Assembly: GCA_002343715.1 (NCBI GenBank)
Contig: DDSA01000253.1
Span: 869 to 24,169, forward strand
DNA from: Phycisphaerales bacterium UBA2402
Lineage (GTDB): Bacteria > Planctomycetota > Phycisphaerae > Phycisphaerales > UBA1924
Reading direction: 5' to 3'
Length of the DNA: 23,301 nucleotides
This document shows, one piece after another, positions 7,753 to 15,609 of this stretch; position 1 is the stretch's first letter; each line of letters starts with the position of its first letter. The notes under the pieces were generated by a model. That model made no database searches. It was not told the origin of the DNA and saw nothing but the letters and a program-made list of their open reading frames with translations. Made by a program: the position numbers and the translations under genes.

Positions 7753-8597
7753 TTGATCGATGCGAGAAACTCGCGGGCCAGAACAATATCTGCCTCACGG
7801 GTGTCACCCGCTTCCCTCTCGATACACAGGTTCCCACAGAACCCTGCGCCACCGAGCGAGGAGAAAAACTCCCTCCATCGCACACTCCCCCGACCGACCG
7901 GTACCTCACTCCCCCACTCGCCGAGGCTGTCCGATGGATTCGCATCCTTGATGTGGACCTGAACGATTCGAGGGCCGAGGACACCGACGGCAACGACGGG
8001 GTCGCCCATCCCGTACAGGATCATGTTGGCCGGATCGAAGTTCACTCCAACGCGGAACGAGGGGCCGGTGCGTTGATCCAGCGCTTCGAGCACGCCGAGA
8101 AGAGTTTCGGCGGTTTCCTGGCCTGTTTCGAGCGCGATCATGACGCCGCGCGCGGCGAAGACCTCCGCGAGCTTGGAGAGCCGATCGACCAATCGCTCCC
8201 GCTCCGGGCCGTCCTCGTGGGGAATGAATCCGGCGTGGAAGGTGACGAGGGAAAGCCCAAGTCGCTGAGCGAAGATCGCGTTCCCTTCGGCGGCACGAAG
8301 GTTCTCATCCCAGGTGGAATCGGGCCTGATCCCGCCGGTGGCGCGGATGGAGTCGAGGGTCGAATAGTCCTCCCCCTTCATGCTCATCATGCCCGACACG
8401 ATCTTGATCCTGTGCTCCCGAAGCAGGCCCGCGGTTTCATCACACCGCCACGCGCCCGTGCGGATGGGGGCCAGGGGAATCTGCACGGCGCGCAAGCCGC
8501 AGCCGGCAACGCGGGCCGCCAGATCACCAGGACCCGAAGGCCGTAACGACCACGAGCAGACACCGAGGCGGGAGACAGGAGTGAGCGCCGCGCCCAT
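7749..8597 (-). CDS. Sugar phosphate isomerase/epimerase family protein (AP endonuclease 2-like TIM barrel)
   Basis: The 282-residue product fits the xylose-isomerase-like TIM-barrel family. Likely metal ligands are Glu157 (ALETGQE), Asp188 (NFDPAN), His215 (VQVHIKDA) and Glu260 (CIERE), the usual E-D-H-E order at the ends of barrel strands. His121 (TFHAGF) is also typical. Members act as sugar or inositol isomerases and epimerases, and the true substrate cannot be read from sequence. There is no signal peptide. It starts 18 nt after the trigger factor stop and has a good ribosome-binding site, so the two genes are probably co-transcribed. Its stop overlaps that of the CDGSH gene on the other strand. 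Confidence 0.85.
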   Translation of the reverse strand: MGAALTPVSRLGVCSWSLRPSGPGDLAARVAGCGLRAVQIPLAPIRTGAWRCDETAGLLREHRIKIVSGMMSMKGEDYSTLDSIRATGGIRPDSTWDENLRAAEGNAIFAQRLGLSLVTFHAGFIPHEDGPERERLVDRLSKLAEVFAARGVMIALETGQETAETLLGVLEALDQRTGPSFRVGVNFDPANMILYGMGDPVVAVGVLGPRIVQVHIKDANPSDSLGEWGSEVPVGRGSVRWREFFSSLGGAGFCGNLCIEREAGDTREADIVLAREFLASIN

Positions 8598-8601
8598 GTG
8601 T

Positions 8602-8606
8602 TCCTC
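8602..8606 (-). promoter_or_regulatory. Ribosome-binding site for the isomerase/epimerase gene
   Basis: The minus strand reads GAGGA, 4 nt before the ATG at 8597. It lies in the 18-nt gap after the trigger factor stop and supports that start. Confidence 0.5.
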
Positions 8607-8615
8607 GCACCCGGC

Positions 8616-9992
8616 TTAGACGGCCGGCTTCGCCATCGACTTGTTGTACTCGTCTAGCGGCACCTCGGTCACATTGGCCATGCCCACGATCGCGTCGAGC
8701 GATTTGTGGTCACGGATCTGCGTGTAGATGCCGCTGACCTGATTCGACTGGATCAGCTCCTGGCGGAGTTTGTCGGGCCGCATGTTCCGCTGGGCCGCGA
8801 TCACGGCGATCCGTTGGTTGATCTCGTACTCCGTCACGTTGATGCTGAGTTTTTCGGACGCCTTGTGAAGGATGAAGAAGAGTTTGAGGTCGAACGCCGC
8901 GGCGTCTCCGCTGCTCTTGCGCAGTTCGGACATGTGCTCCTCGATCTTCATCTGCTCGACGCCACGGTACATGAGTTCGAGCCGACGGCGTTCGAGCGTG
9001 CGGGCCGCCTGGTTGGAGGTCATCCGCTCGGGCAAATCCATCTTGACAGTGTCCACGAGGTGCTTGGCCACCTGCTGGTGCATCGCCGTCTGCTGCTGCA
9101 CGGAGACACGCTGCTCGAGCCGTTCACGGACGTGAAGCCGGAATCCCGCCTCGTCCTCGAAACCCATGGATGCCGCGAGATCGGCGGGGCTGGCAGGGAT
9201 GATGCGATCGATGCGATCGACCTTGAACGTAATGATGAGGCTGTCGCCCCGGATCGCCTCAACCTCATGATTGTCCGGCCCCTTGGCCTTGATCGTGGCG
9301 GTGTCGCCCGGCTTGAGGGTGCCCACCTGCTTGGCGAAGTCGTCGACCAGAATTCCAAGGATCATGCCCTTGCCGGCTTTGTCGGCCGTGGGCACCTGGA
9401 TGACGGCACCCTTGAGGTTGTAGTGTTCCTTGGCGTCTTTGCCCGTCATGACGGCGTGACCGGTGCAGTAATCGCCCGGCTCGGCGACATCACGGGATTC
9501 GAGCGTCCCCTCGTTGATGCACGCCTTTTTCACTTCGTCCTCGACCATCTCGTCGGTCACGGGGATGATGGGCTTCTTGATCGCAAGACCCGAGAGTTCG
9601 GGGAGTTCAAACTCGGGCAGCACCTCGACTTCGACATCGAAGGCGAGCGGTTTGCCGGACGCGATCTCGGCGTTCTTGAGGGTGTCCGTCGGGTATGTGC
9701 CCAGAACCTTCAGATTGTTCTGCTCGATGGCCTTCGTCATCGCGGCGTTGACCAGCTCGTTCTTGGCTTCCTTACGCATCGTGGAGCCGAACTGCTTCTC
9801 GACGAGCCAGCGAGGCGCCTTGCCCTTGCGAAATCCGGGCAGCGCCGCCTCACCCATGAGCATGTCCACCGCGCCTTTCAGTTTCTCATCCACCGCCTCG
9901 GCGGGAATCTCGATCGAAACCATTTTGCGCGACGGCCCCGCGTCTGTGATGGTCACTTTGTTGGGAAGTTCCTGCGTCGCGGTCTCTGCCAT
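8616..9992 (-). CDS. tig: Trigger factor, ribosome-associated chaperone
   Basis: This 458-residue protein matches trigger factor, which binds at the ribosome exit tunnel and shields nascent chains. The ribosome-binding domain comes first, with the signature loop GFRKGKAP (53-60). A divergent FKBP-like PPIase segment follows at about 160-265, containing GDYCTGHAVM and LKPGDTATIKAKG. A long helical C-terminal chaperone domain completes it. The reading frame is open to 10205, but ATG 9992 is chosen because the extra 71 residues have no trigger factor features. A GGAG sequence sits 9 nt before this ATG. The usual neighbours clpP and clpX are absent; a TIM-barrel isomerase follows instead. Confidence 0.92.
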   Translation of the reverse strand: MAETATQELPNKVTITDAGPSRKMVSIEIPAEAVDEKLKGAVDMLMGEAALPGFRKGKAPRWLVEKQFGSTMRKEAKNELVNAAMTKAIEQNNLKVLGTYPTDTLKNAEIASGKPLAFDVEVEVLPEFELPELSGLAIKKPIIPVTDEMVEDEVKKACINEGTLESRDVAEPGDYCTGHAVMTGKDAKEHYNLKGAVIQVPTADKAGKGMILGILVDDFAKQVGTLKPGDTATIKAKGPDNHEVEAIRGDSLIITFKVDRIDRIIPASPADLAASMGFEDEAGFRLHVRERLEQRVSVQQQTAMHQQVAKHLVDTVKMDLPERMTSNQAARTLERRRLELMYRGVEQMKIEEHMSELRKSSGDAAAFDLKLFFILHKASEKLSINVTEYEINQRIAVIAAQRNMRPDKLRQELIQSNQVSGIYTQIRDHKSLDAIVGMANVTEVPLDEYNKSMAKPAV

Positions 9993-10093
9993 AGCCACTG
10001 TCTCCGGCTGGGTTGAAGCACTTTCGGTTCGAATGAACCGCCCCCTCATACGGAGCGGCTCCTCGCGTCGCGCCGCGGGCGCAAGACAGCGCC

Positions 10094-10107
10094 GGAACGG
10101 TCGTTCC
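10094..10107. promoter_or_regulatory. 14-bp perfect palindrome, operator-like
   Basis: GGAACG-GT-CGTTCC is a perfect 6-bp inverted repeat with a 2-nt centre. It lies about 100-115 nt upstream of the tig start and 220 nt upstream of the E1 beta gene. The size suits a dimeric repressor site, but no regulator is evident and a chance palindrome is possible. Confidence 0.3.
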
Positions 10108-10317
10108 ACAAGGGGGCAACTGTACGTTGCTCGGGTGGAGGGGTCCAGAACTGGAGGAAATATGCTGCGTCGGTTCACAGCAACAGGTCGAAACTGTGTC
10201 ACCATCCCTGACTGACGCGTCTTGACCGCTGCTCATGAGACTCGGCATACGTATCGCGAGAACGAACATATTGCGCGCTAGAATAACAATCAATACGTGA
10301 TACCGGCACCAGTATAG

Positions 10318-10322
10318 AAGGA
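10318..10322 (+). promoter_or_regulatory. Ribosome-binding site for the E1 beta gene
   Basis: AAGGA ends 5 nt before the ATG at 10328, a strong Shine-Dalgarno match that fixes this start. Confidence 0.65.
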
Positions 10323-10327
10323 ACCAC

Positions 10328-11377
10328 ATGCAGGCTGCTACGACACTCCCTGACTTTTCCCAACCATTGCCCCCTTTCAACCCCGGGGATGGTCAGGGGC
10401 GGGTCATTCAGTTTCGTGAAGCGCTTCGCGAAGCGATGAGTGAGGAGATGCGCCGGGACAAGCGGATTTTCCTTCTCGGCGAGGAAGTTGCCCAATACAA
10501 CGGGGCTTATAAAGTGAGCCAAGGGATGCTCGATGAGTTCGGCCCCAAGAGAATCATCGACGCGCCGATTTCGGAGAACGGCTTCGCCGGTTTGGCGGTC
10601 GGTGCGGCCATGTACGGCCTCAAACCCATCATCGAGTTCATGTCGTGGTCGTTCTCGCTGGTTGCAGCGGATCAGATTCTGAACAATGTGCCGAAGATGC
10701 TGTATATGTCCGGTGGCCAATGGGGATGTCCGGTCGTCTTCCGCGGCAACGACGGGGCGGGAGGACAGTTGGGGTCAACGCATTCTTGGTGTGTCGAGGG
10801 CTTGTACAGCAATGTACCGGGCATGAAAATCGCCATACCCAGCAACCCGTACGACGCGAAAGGATTGCTCAAGACCGCGATCCGCGAGGTGGATCCGGTC
10901 TTTTTCCTTGAAAGTGAGCGCATGCTGGGCGACAAGGCCCACGTGCCCGCCGAGGAGTACTACATCCCGTTCGGAGTGGCTCACCTCCGTCGCGAAGGTG
11001 ATGCCTGCACCGTCGTTTCGTTCGGCCGTCCTGTGAACTTCTGCCTCGAAGCAGCTGATGAACTCGCCGCGGAAGGAGTCATGATCGATGTACTCGACAT
11101 GAGGACAATCCGCCCGCTGGATATTGACTCCATCGTCGCCAGTGTAAGAAGGACTGGGCGGATCGTGGTCGTTGATCAGTGCTGGCCCTTTGCCAGTGTC
11201 GCCAGCGAAGTCTGCACCCAGGTCTGCGAGCGTGCCTTTGACTGGCTCGACCACCAACCAGTGCGCGTGAACACCGAAGACGTTCCGACACCTTACGCGA
11301 AGGGGTTGGAGTACGCCTACCTGCCGAACAAAGAGAAGATCGTGAGGGCCGTGAGAAGCACGCTTCACGGAAAGTAA
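10328..11377 (+). CDS. pdhB: Pyruvate dehydrogenase E1 component, beta subunit (mitochondrial-type)
   Basis: This 349-residue protein is the transketolase-like beta subunit of heterotetrameric E1, which completes the thiamine diphosphate site. Motifs GEEVAQYNGAYKVSQG (about 51-66), KRIIDAPISENGFAG with the conserved Glu, and YMSGG closely follow mitochondrial and alphaproteobacterial PDHB. MRTIRPLD in the C-terminal transketolase domain is shared across E1 beta subunits. A 25-residue N-terminal tail of low conservation precedes the domain. A good ribosome-binding site fixes the start. The E2 gene follows after 288 nt, so the two probably work together. The only E1 alpha gene in the window belongs to a different branch and lies 9 kb away on the other strand. 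E3 is not in the window. Confidence 0.93.
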   Translation: MQAATTLPDFSQPLPPFNPGDGQGRVIQFREALREAMSEEMRRDKRIFLLGEEVAQYNGAYKVSQGMLDEFGPKRIIDAPISENGFAGLAVGAAMYGLKPIIEFMSWSFSLVAADQILNNVPKMLYMSGGQWGCPVVFRGNDGAGGQLGSTHSWCVEGLYSNVPGMKIAIPSNPYDAKGLLKTAIREVDPVFFLESERMLGDKAHVPAEEYYIPFGVAHLRREGDACTVVSFGRPVNFCLEAADELAAEGVMIDVLDMRTIRPLDIDSIVASVRRTGRIVVVDQCWPFASVASEVCTQVCERAFDWLDHQPVRVNTEDVPTPYAKGLEYAYLPNKEKIVRAVRSTLHGK

Positions 11378-11393
11378 GAGAAAGAAACTTCTC
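11378..11393 (+). terminator. Weak stem-loop after the E1 beta gene
   Basis: GAGAA and TTCTC can pair around a 6-nt loop directly after the stop codon, followed by AACCTTT. The stem is short and A/T-rich, so it would terminate or attenuate only weakly. It may explain a partial break between E1 beta and E2. Confidence 0.15.
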
Positions 11394-11407
11394 AACCTTT
11401 GACACCG

Positions 11408-11427
11408 TATCGCACCATATCGAACCA
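11408..11427 (+). repeat. Tandem 10-bp imperfect repeat upstream of the E2 gene
   Basis: TATCGCACCA is followed at once by TATCGAACCA, a 9-of-10 match. It lies just after a perfect TTGACA (11399-11404) in the 288-nt gap between the E1 beta and E2 genes. No -10 box stands at proper spacing. The pair could be a regulator site or chance. The rest of the gap holds only a 19-codon ATG frame at 11560-11619 that I do not consider a gene. Confidence 0.35.
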
Positions 11428-11665
11428 AACCCGGATGAGCATTCGTTGCAAAAGCACGAACGCTCGCAGAGATTGAACTCAGAAACTTTCGGCTCCGACC
11501 ACTGAACTGGACGGCACGTACCCGGGGCAGGCAATCAGACCGCATCACCCCGCAGACATGACAACCAGCATGCCCGAAGGGTCTATGGCCGCGCCGGATG
11601 ATGTGCAACCATCCTAATCTTTCATTCCCGTCAAACCACTTCCTCAGCGTCATTCCGAGCCTCCC

Positions 11666-13012
11666 ATGCCAATCCGCGTTGAAATGCCCCGCCTTTCGGA
11701 CACCATGCAAGCCGGCACCGTTGTCAAGTGGAACGTGAAGGAAGGCCAGAAAGTCAAGAGCGGTGACGTCCTCGCCGATATCGAGACCGACAAAGCCACC
11801 ATGGAACTTCAGTCGTACGACGACGGAACCGTCGCTGCGATCAATGTGCCAGAGGGGCAGAATGTACCCATCGGCACCGTGATCCTGACGCTCGCCGCAG
11901 CGGGTGAGGATCCCGCCGCCGCGAAGGCCGGCTCCGGCGGCCCAACCCCACAATCCTCGGCTGTTGCGAACAAAGCATCGGCCGTGGTGTCAAAGGAGAA
12001 TGCATCGGGGGGAAGCGTTCGCACCCCGGTAGCCGCGACCACTGCCGCACCCGCCAATGGCCATGCGAAAGATGGATTCCGCGAGGGCAACGGGTTCACT
12101 TCGACCGGCCGCGTCTTTGCTTCTCCTCTTGCCCGCAAGATCGCAGAAGAAACAGGTGTGGATCTCGGCTCGATCAGCGGTTCTGGTCCCGGCGGACGAA
12201 TCGTCCGAGCCGATGTAGAGGCCGCCGCTTCCGGTGTTGGGCCGGCCGGGGAAGACATGCCGGCGGTTCGTGCCTCACACACACTCAGCCCCGCCGCGGC
12301 CAAGCTCAGCGGGAAACTCGTTCCACTCTCCAACATGCGCCGGGTCATCGCGACCCGTTTGGTCGAGTCCAAGCAGACCATCCCCCACTACCAGGTCACG
12401 GTCGAGGTGGACATGGATCCCCTGCTGACCCTCCGCAAGCAACTCAACGAGCAACTCGAGACGCAGGGAGTGAAACTCAGTGTGAACGACTTCCTGGTTC
12501 GCGCCTGCGCCTTGGCGATGCACCAGCACCCGTTCGTCAACTCACGCTGGGTCGAGCAGGGCCCCGCGATCGAGCAACTGGCGGACGTGAACATCGGCAT
12601 TGCCATCGCCCTTCCCGAGGACAAAGGAGGCGGTCTGGTTGTCGCCACGCTCAGAAACGCGGACCAGATCGGACTGCGTCAGATTTCGTCCCAGTCCAGG
12701 CAACTCGCAGACAAGGCTCGTAGTAAAGGACTTTCTCCTCAAGAGATGTCCGATTCGACCTTCACCATATCGAATCTCGGGATGTTCGGAGTGGCACACT
12801 TTACCGCCATCATCAACCCTCCAAACGCGGCTATTCTCGCGGTCGGCGCGGCCATCGAGCGCCCAATCGTCCGCGGAGGTCAGGTTGTTCCGGGGCATGT
12901 GATGTCGATGACCATGTCCAGCGACCACCGGATTGTGGACGGTGCGATGGCCGCCCAGTACTTGAACACGGTCAAGAATCTCCTGGAGAGGCCCGCCACT
13001 CTTCTGGTCTAG
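11666..13012 (+). CDS. pdhC: Dihydrolipoamide acetyltransferase, E2 of pyruvate dehydrogenase
   Basis: This 448-residue E2 transfers the acetyl group from the lipoyl arm to CoA and forms the complex core. It has one lipoyl domain (about 1-78) with the lipoylated Lys43 in DIETDKATMEL. An Ala/Pro-rich flexible linker runs at about 80-135. The peripheral subunit-binding domain is at about 151-187 (ASPLARKIAEETGVDLGSI, GPGGRIVRADV). The catalytic domain runs from about 217 to the end and carries DHRIVDGAMAA with His421 and Asp425. The domain plan is the standard short form. It lies downstream of the E1 beta gene, which supports a pyruvate rather than an oxoglutarate or branched-chain role. No strong ribosome-binding site is visible. 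Confidence 0.93.
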   Translation: MPIRVEMPRLSDTMQAGTVVKWNVKEGQKVKSGDVLADIETDKATMELQSYDDGTVAAINVPEGQNVPIGTVILTLAAAGEDPAAAKAGSGGPTPQSSAVANKASAVVSKENASGGSVRTPVAATTAAPANGHAKDGFREGNGFTSTGRVFASPLARKIAEETGVDLGSISGSGPGGRIVRADVEAAASGVGPAGEDMPAVRASHTLSPAAAKLSGKLVPLSNMRRVIATRLVESKQTIPHYQVTVEVDMDPLLTLRKQLNEQLETQGVKLSVNDFLVRACALAMHQHPFVNSRWVEQGPAIEQLADVNIGIAIALPEDKGGGLVVATLRNADQIGLRQISSQSRQLADKARSKGLSPQEMSDSTFTISNLGMFGVAHFTAIINPPNAAILAVGAAIERPIVRGGQVVPGHVMSMTMSSDHRIVDGAMAAQYLNTVKNLLERPATLLV

Positions 13013-13022
13013 TTCCGCGATC

Positions 13023-13026
13023 GGAG
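13023..13026 (+). promoter_or_regulatory. Ribosome-binding site for the C39-like peptidase gene
   Basis: GGAG lies 7 nt before ATG 13034. This spacing favours the ATG over the overlapping in-frame GTG at 13031. Confidence 0.5.
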
Positions 13027-13033
13027 ATCCGTG

Positions 13034-14212
13034 ATGGCTGCCTCCTTACTCCGATCCATCGCCGCGGCGGCGATTCTGACCTTTATTCTTCAGGCCTTCG
13101 CGTGCGGGCGTTCCGAGAAAGCCGCGGGCGGTCCCGGCGTGATGCTGCCGACGCAGAGTTTCACCGTGGTTCATGAAGGGCGCGGGGCGGGCCTTGGCGG
13201 AGTGATCCGTAACGGCCGCTTGACATCGAGCACGGACTGGCTCGAACTGTCGCCCGGCATCGACTCACAGGCCGTCTACGAATCTCAGTGGATCCCGTCG
13301 GGCACGCGCGGGGTTCATGCACTGCCATCCTGGAACATGCGCGTTCCGACCGGTGCATGTACGCTTGTTGACCTCCGCGTACGGGCATGGAACTCCGGCG
13401 ATGTCAGCCCGTGGTACAGGATCGGATACGCGGGAGATGCCCCTCCACGCCATTCGCTCGCCGGTTTGATGAGGACATGGCCCCCGCTGCGAGACGAGCC
13501 GCGCGACACGGGCCCGATGGTTCAGATTGACTATCTCGAGGTGCCGGGCGGTTTTTCAGAAGTCCAGTACCGACTGACAGCGATCCGAACCGGCGACGAT
13601 GGGGCAGGGCCGGTGCGGGTCCGTCGAGTGGCCCTGTGCATCACCGCGATCAAGGATCATCCGGCCACACTCAACGACCATGTCCTTCCGGAAGTTTGTC
13701 TGTCGGTACCTTTCCGATCGCAGAAAACCGACGATCCATCGCTCGCGGGCAGGCTCTGCAGCCCATCATGCGTGGCCATGCTCCTGGCCTATCACGGCCT
13801 CGACGTACCGGTGGGCGATGTGGCCGGTGCGGCGTTCGATCCCGACCATGACATCTACGGCAACTGGCCACGGAATACTCAGGCGGCCGCCGACCTGGGT
13901 GCGGGCGGCTTCGTCACCAGGTTCAACTCCTGGAGCGAGGTCGTTGCCGTGCTTCAAAGCAGGCAGCCGATCATCGCCAGCATCCGCGCCGCGAACGGTG
14001 AACTCCGCGGAGCACCATACAGTGAAACCACAGGCCATCTCATCGTGCTCCGCGGAATCGACTCTTCCGGGAACATCTTGGTGAGTGATCCGGCGGCATC
14101 GAATCCCGGCGATGGTGAACGAACGTACCAGCGTGACGATCTCACGACGGTCTGGCTCAGGAGGGGGAGCGGCACCGCCTACGTCATCCTTCCTCCGGAC
14201 CCGGTCCGATGA
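13034..14212 (+). CDS. Secreted C39-like cysteine peptidase
   Basis: The 392-residue product begins with an export signal: Arg7, then a hydrophobic stretch to about residue 23. Cys24 follows in AFAC, which could make it a lipoprotein although the lipobox is not canonical. Residues 40-205 are a beta-rich domain without an obvious enzyme motif, similar in style to the N-terminal domain of other C39-family secreted proteins. The C-terminal part (about 222-390) fits the papain-like Peptidase_C39_2 fold. The proposed catalytic Cys is 246 (LCSPSCVAM), His is 335 (TTGHLIVLRG) and Asp is 352 (LVSDPAA). Unlike bacteriocin-processing C39 domains, it is not fused to an ABC transporter. The substrate is unknown. 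It starts 21 nt after the E2 gene and overlaps the next gene by 4 bp. Confidence 0.82.
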   Translation: MAASLLRSIAAAAILTFILQAFACGRSEKAAGGPGVMLPTQSFTVVHEGRGAGLGGVIRNGRLTSSTDWLELSPGIDSQAVYESQWIPSGTRGVHALPSWNMRVPTGACTLVDLRVRAWNSGDVSPWYRIGYAGDAPPRHSLAGLMRTWPPLRDEPRDTGPMVQIDYLEVPGGFSEVQYRLTAIRTGDDGAGPVRVRRVALCITAIKDHPATLNDHVLPEVCLSVPFRSQKTDDPSLAGRLCSPSCVAMLLAYHGLDVPVGDVAGAAFDPDHDIYGNWPRNTQAAADLGAGGFVTRFNSWSEVVAVLQSRQPIIASIRAANGELRGAPYSETTGHLIVLRGIDSSGNILVSDPAASNPGDGERTYQRDDLTTVWLRRGSGTAYVILPPDPVR

Positions 14213-15561
14213 TCCCTTCGTCACGTTTGACCTCGCTCGACGCGTTCCGGGGGTTCGTTATCGCGTTCATGTTCTTCGTGAACTTGTCCGGCAACCGTGA
14301 TGCCTTTCCCGCATGGTTTGGGCACGCCGGGTGGAACAACGGGCTGCACGGTCAGTTTATGGCTGATTACGTTTTCCCGTGGTTCCTCTTCATCGTCGGG
14401 GTGGCCATTCCCTTTTCGATGCACTCCGGCCGAGGCGCATCGAAAAGTACAACGCACAAACTGGCCGCGGCGCTGCGCCGAGGTATGGTGATCTACCTCC
14501 TGGGCATTCTGATCTGGGCCGCGAAGTCAAGCCCGGACAGCACCGTCTGGCGTGACGGCTCCCTCGTCGCGCAGCGCGGCATTCCGATTTCGTGGCGCAC
14601 ATTCCTGCACTGGGACATCCTTCCGTTGATCGGCTTTGGGTACTTCCTGGCGGCGGCGGCGTGCTACTCATCATGGCGGGGTCGGTTGCTGCTGATCGCC
14701 GCTCTCCTGACCGCCAAAGCAGTCATCTTGCCCGACCTTGCGGCGACCTCGGGTCTCGACCGATCCCTGTGGATGGCGGAGCGCACCGACCTCGATGCGG
14801 CGATACGTTCTTGGGGCTGGTGGGGCACACTCATCACACAGGGTCTCCCCGCCGGTGCGAGCGTTCTGTGGGGCACGCTCGCGGGCGACTTGCTCCGAAC
14901 GTCGCTGACGTCCGAACGTAAATCCTTATTTTTGATCCTTGGCGGATGCATGGTCGCCGCGACGGGCTTTATCTGGGCTTATTGGCTACCGATCAGCAAG
15001 GACTTCTTCACGCCGACATACGTTCTGGTTTCGTGCGGAACAGGCTCCGTTGTCCTTGGCTTTTTCTACCATGTCCTTGATGGTGCCGCCTGGAGCGCCA
15101 TGAAAGCCAGACTTCTCACAGGGGCCTTGTTGGTTGCGGGTTCGGGTGGAGCACTATTCTCGGGACCTGGCTGGTTTACTTCGGGGCAGGCAACCGGTAC
15201 CGCCGTGATTTTGGCAACAGGCGCGGTATTATTTTTCTTGTGCGCGTGGAGGGGCGGCTCAAACCAGGAACGGGCTGTGACTCTCACCGCGATGGGGTGC
15301 AACGCCATTGCGCTTTACGTCGCCTCGGAACTACTGTGGACCATGGTGTGGATGCGATGGCGGGTCGATTGCCCGGGTGAAATCGGCCCACAAACAGCCT
15401 TCGCCGCGCTGCAGACTCATTTCAAGTTCGTGATCAAGCCACTCCTCGGGGCTTTGCCCGCGGCGGGACTCGGGCCGTGGCTGGCCACGCTGACGCTCAT
15501 CTCGCTCTACGCGGGTGCCGCTCGGCTGATGTGGAAGCATCGAATCTTTATCAAAGTGTGA
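14209..15561 (+). CDS. NagX/HGSNAT-type membrane acetyltransferase (DUF5009-like)
   Basis: This 450-residue protein has about ten to twelve hydrophobic helices. Its N-terminus contains the family signature LTSLDAFRGFVIAFMFFVN (8-26), then HAGWNNGLHGQFMADYVFPW (39-58) and FLFIVG, as in heparan-alpha-glucosaminide N-acetyltransferase and bacterial NagX. These relatives transfer acetyl groups from cytosolic acetyl-CoA across the membrane to amino sugars; the acceptor here is unknown. The start ATG overlaps the stop of the C39 peptidase gene (ATGA at 14209-14212), so the two are translationally coupled and probably work in the same envelope process. Homology to the eukaryotic enzyme is at family level only. 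Confidence 0.85.
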   Translation: MIPSSRLTSLDAFRGFVIAFMFFVNLSGNRDAFPAWFGHAGWNNGLHGQFMADYVFPWFLFIVGVAIPFSMHSGRGASKSTTHKLAAALRRGMVIYLLGILIWAAKSSPDSTVWRDGSLVAQRGIPISWRTFLHWDILPLIGFGYFLAAAACYSSWRGRLLLIAALLTAKAVILPDLAATSGLDRSLWMAERTDLDAAIRSWGWWGTLITQGLPAGASVLWGTLAGDLLRTSLTSERKSLFLILGGCMVAATGFIWAYWLPISKDFFTPTYVLVSCGTGSVVLGFFYHVLDGAAWSAMKARLLTGALLVAGSGGALFSGPGWFTSGQATGTAVILATGAVLFFLCAWRGGSNQERAVTLTAMGCNAIALYVASELLWTMVWMRWRVDCPGEIGPQTAFAALQTHFKFVIKPLLGALPAAGLGPWLATLTLISLYAGAARLMWKHRIFIKV

Positions 15562-15609
15562 ACGCATGCTCGCTGTCGTAGCCGGACAACGCGGCCCCTA
15601 CGATCACGC

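Larger units (their letters stand above)
9993..10327. other. Divergent intergenic region between tig and the E1 beta gene
   Basis: This 335-nt stretch separates two divergent genes and should hold both promoters; no convincing gene lies in it. It contains the 14-bp palindrome at 10094-10107. A TTGACC at 10222-10227 with CATACG 18 bp downstream is a weak forward promoter candidate. TAGAAT at 10279-10284 resembles a -10 box but has no good -35 partner. An AAGGA ribosome-binding site at 10318-10322 precedes the E1 beta ATG by 5 nt. Confidence 0.5.

Noticed and set aside
8706..10016. Plus-strand open frame of 436 codons
   Set aside because: It is antisense to trigger factor, which is well supported, and it has no recognisable domain.
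9993..10205. 71-residue N-terminal extension of trigger factor
   Set aside because: It has no trigger factor features, it would cover the likely promoter region, and the ATG at 9992 fits the family start.
10250..10257. CGTATCGC shared upstream of E1 beta and E2 as a common regulator site
   Set aside because: One 8-bp match between two regions of about 300 bp is expected by chance, so it is kept only as a remark.
11560..11619. 19-codon ATG frame in the E1 beta-E2 gap
   Set aside because: It has no ribosome-binding site and no sign of selection, and a frame this short is expected by chance.
10775..11953. Minus-strand open frame of 392 codons spanning the E1 beta-E2 gap
   Set aside because: Most of it is antisense to the E1 beta and E2 genes, and the part in the gap has no motif, so the gap is best left non-coding.
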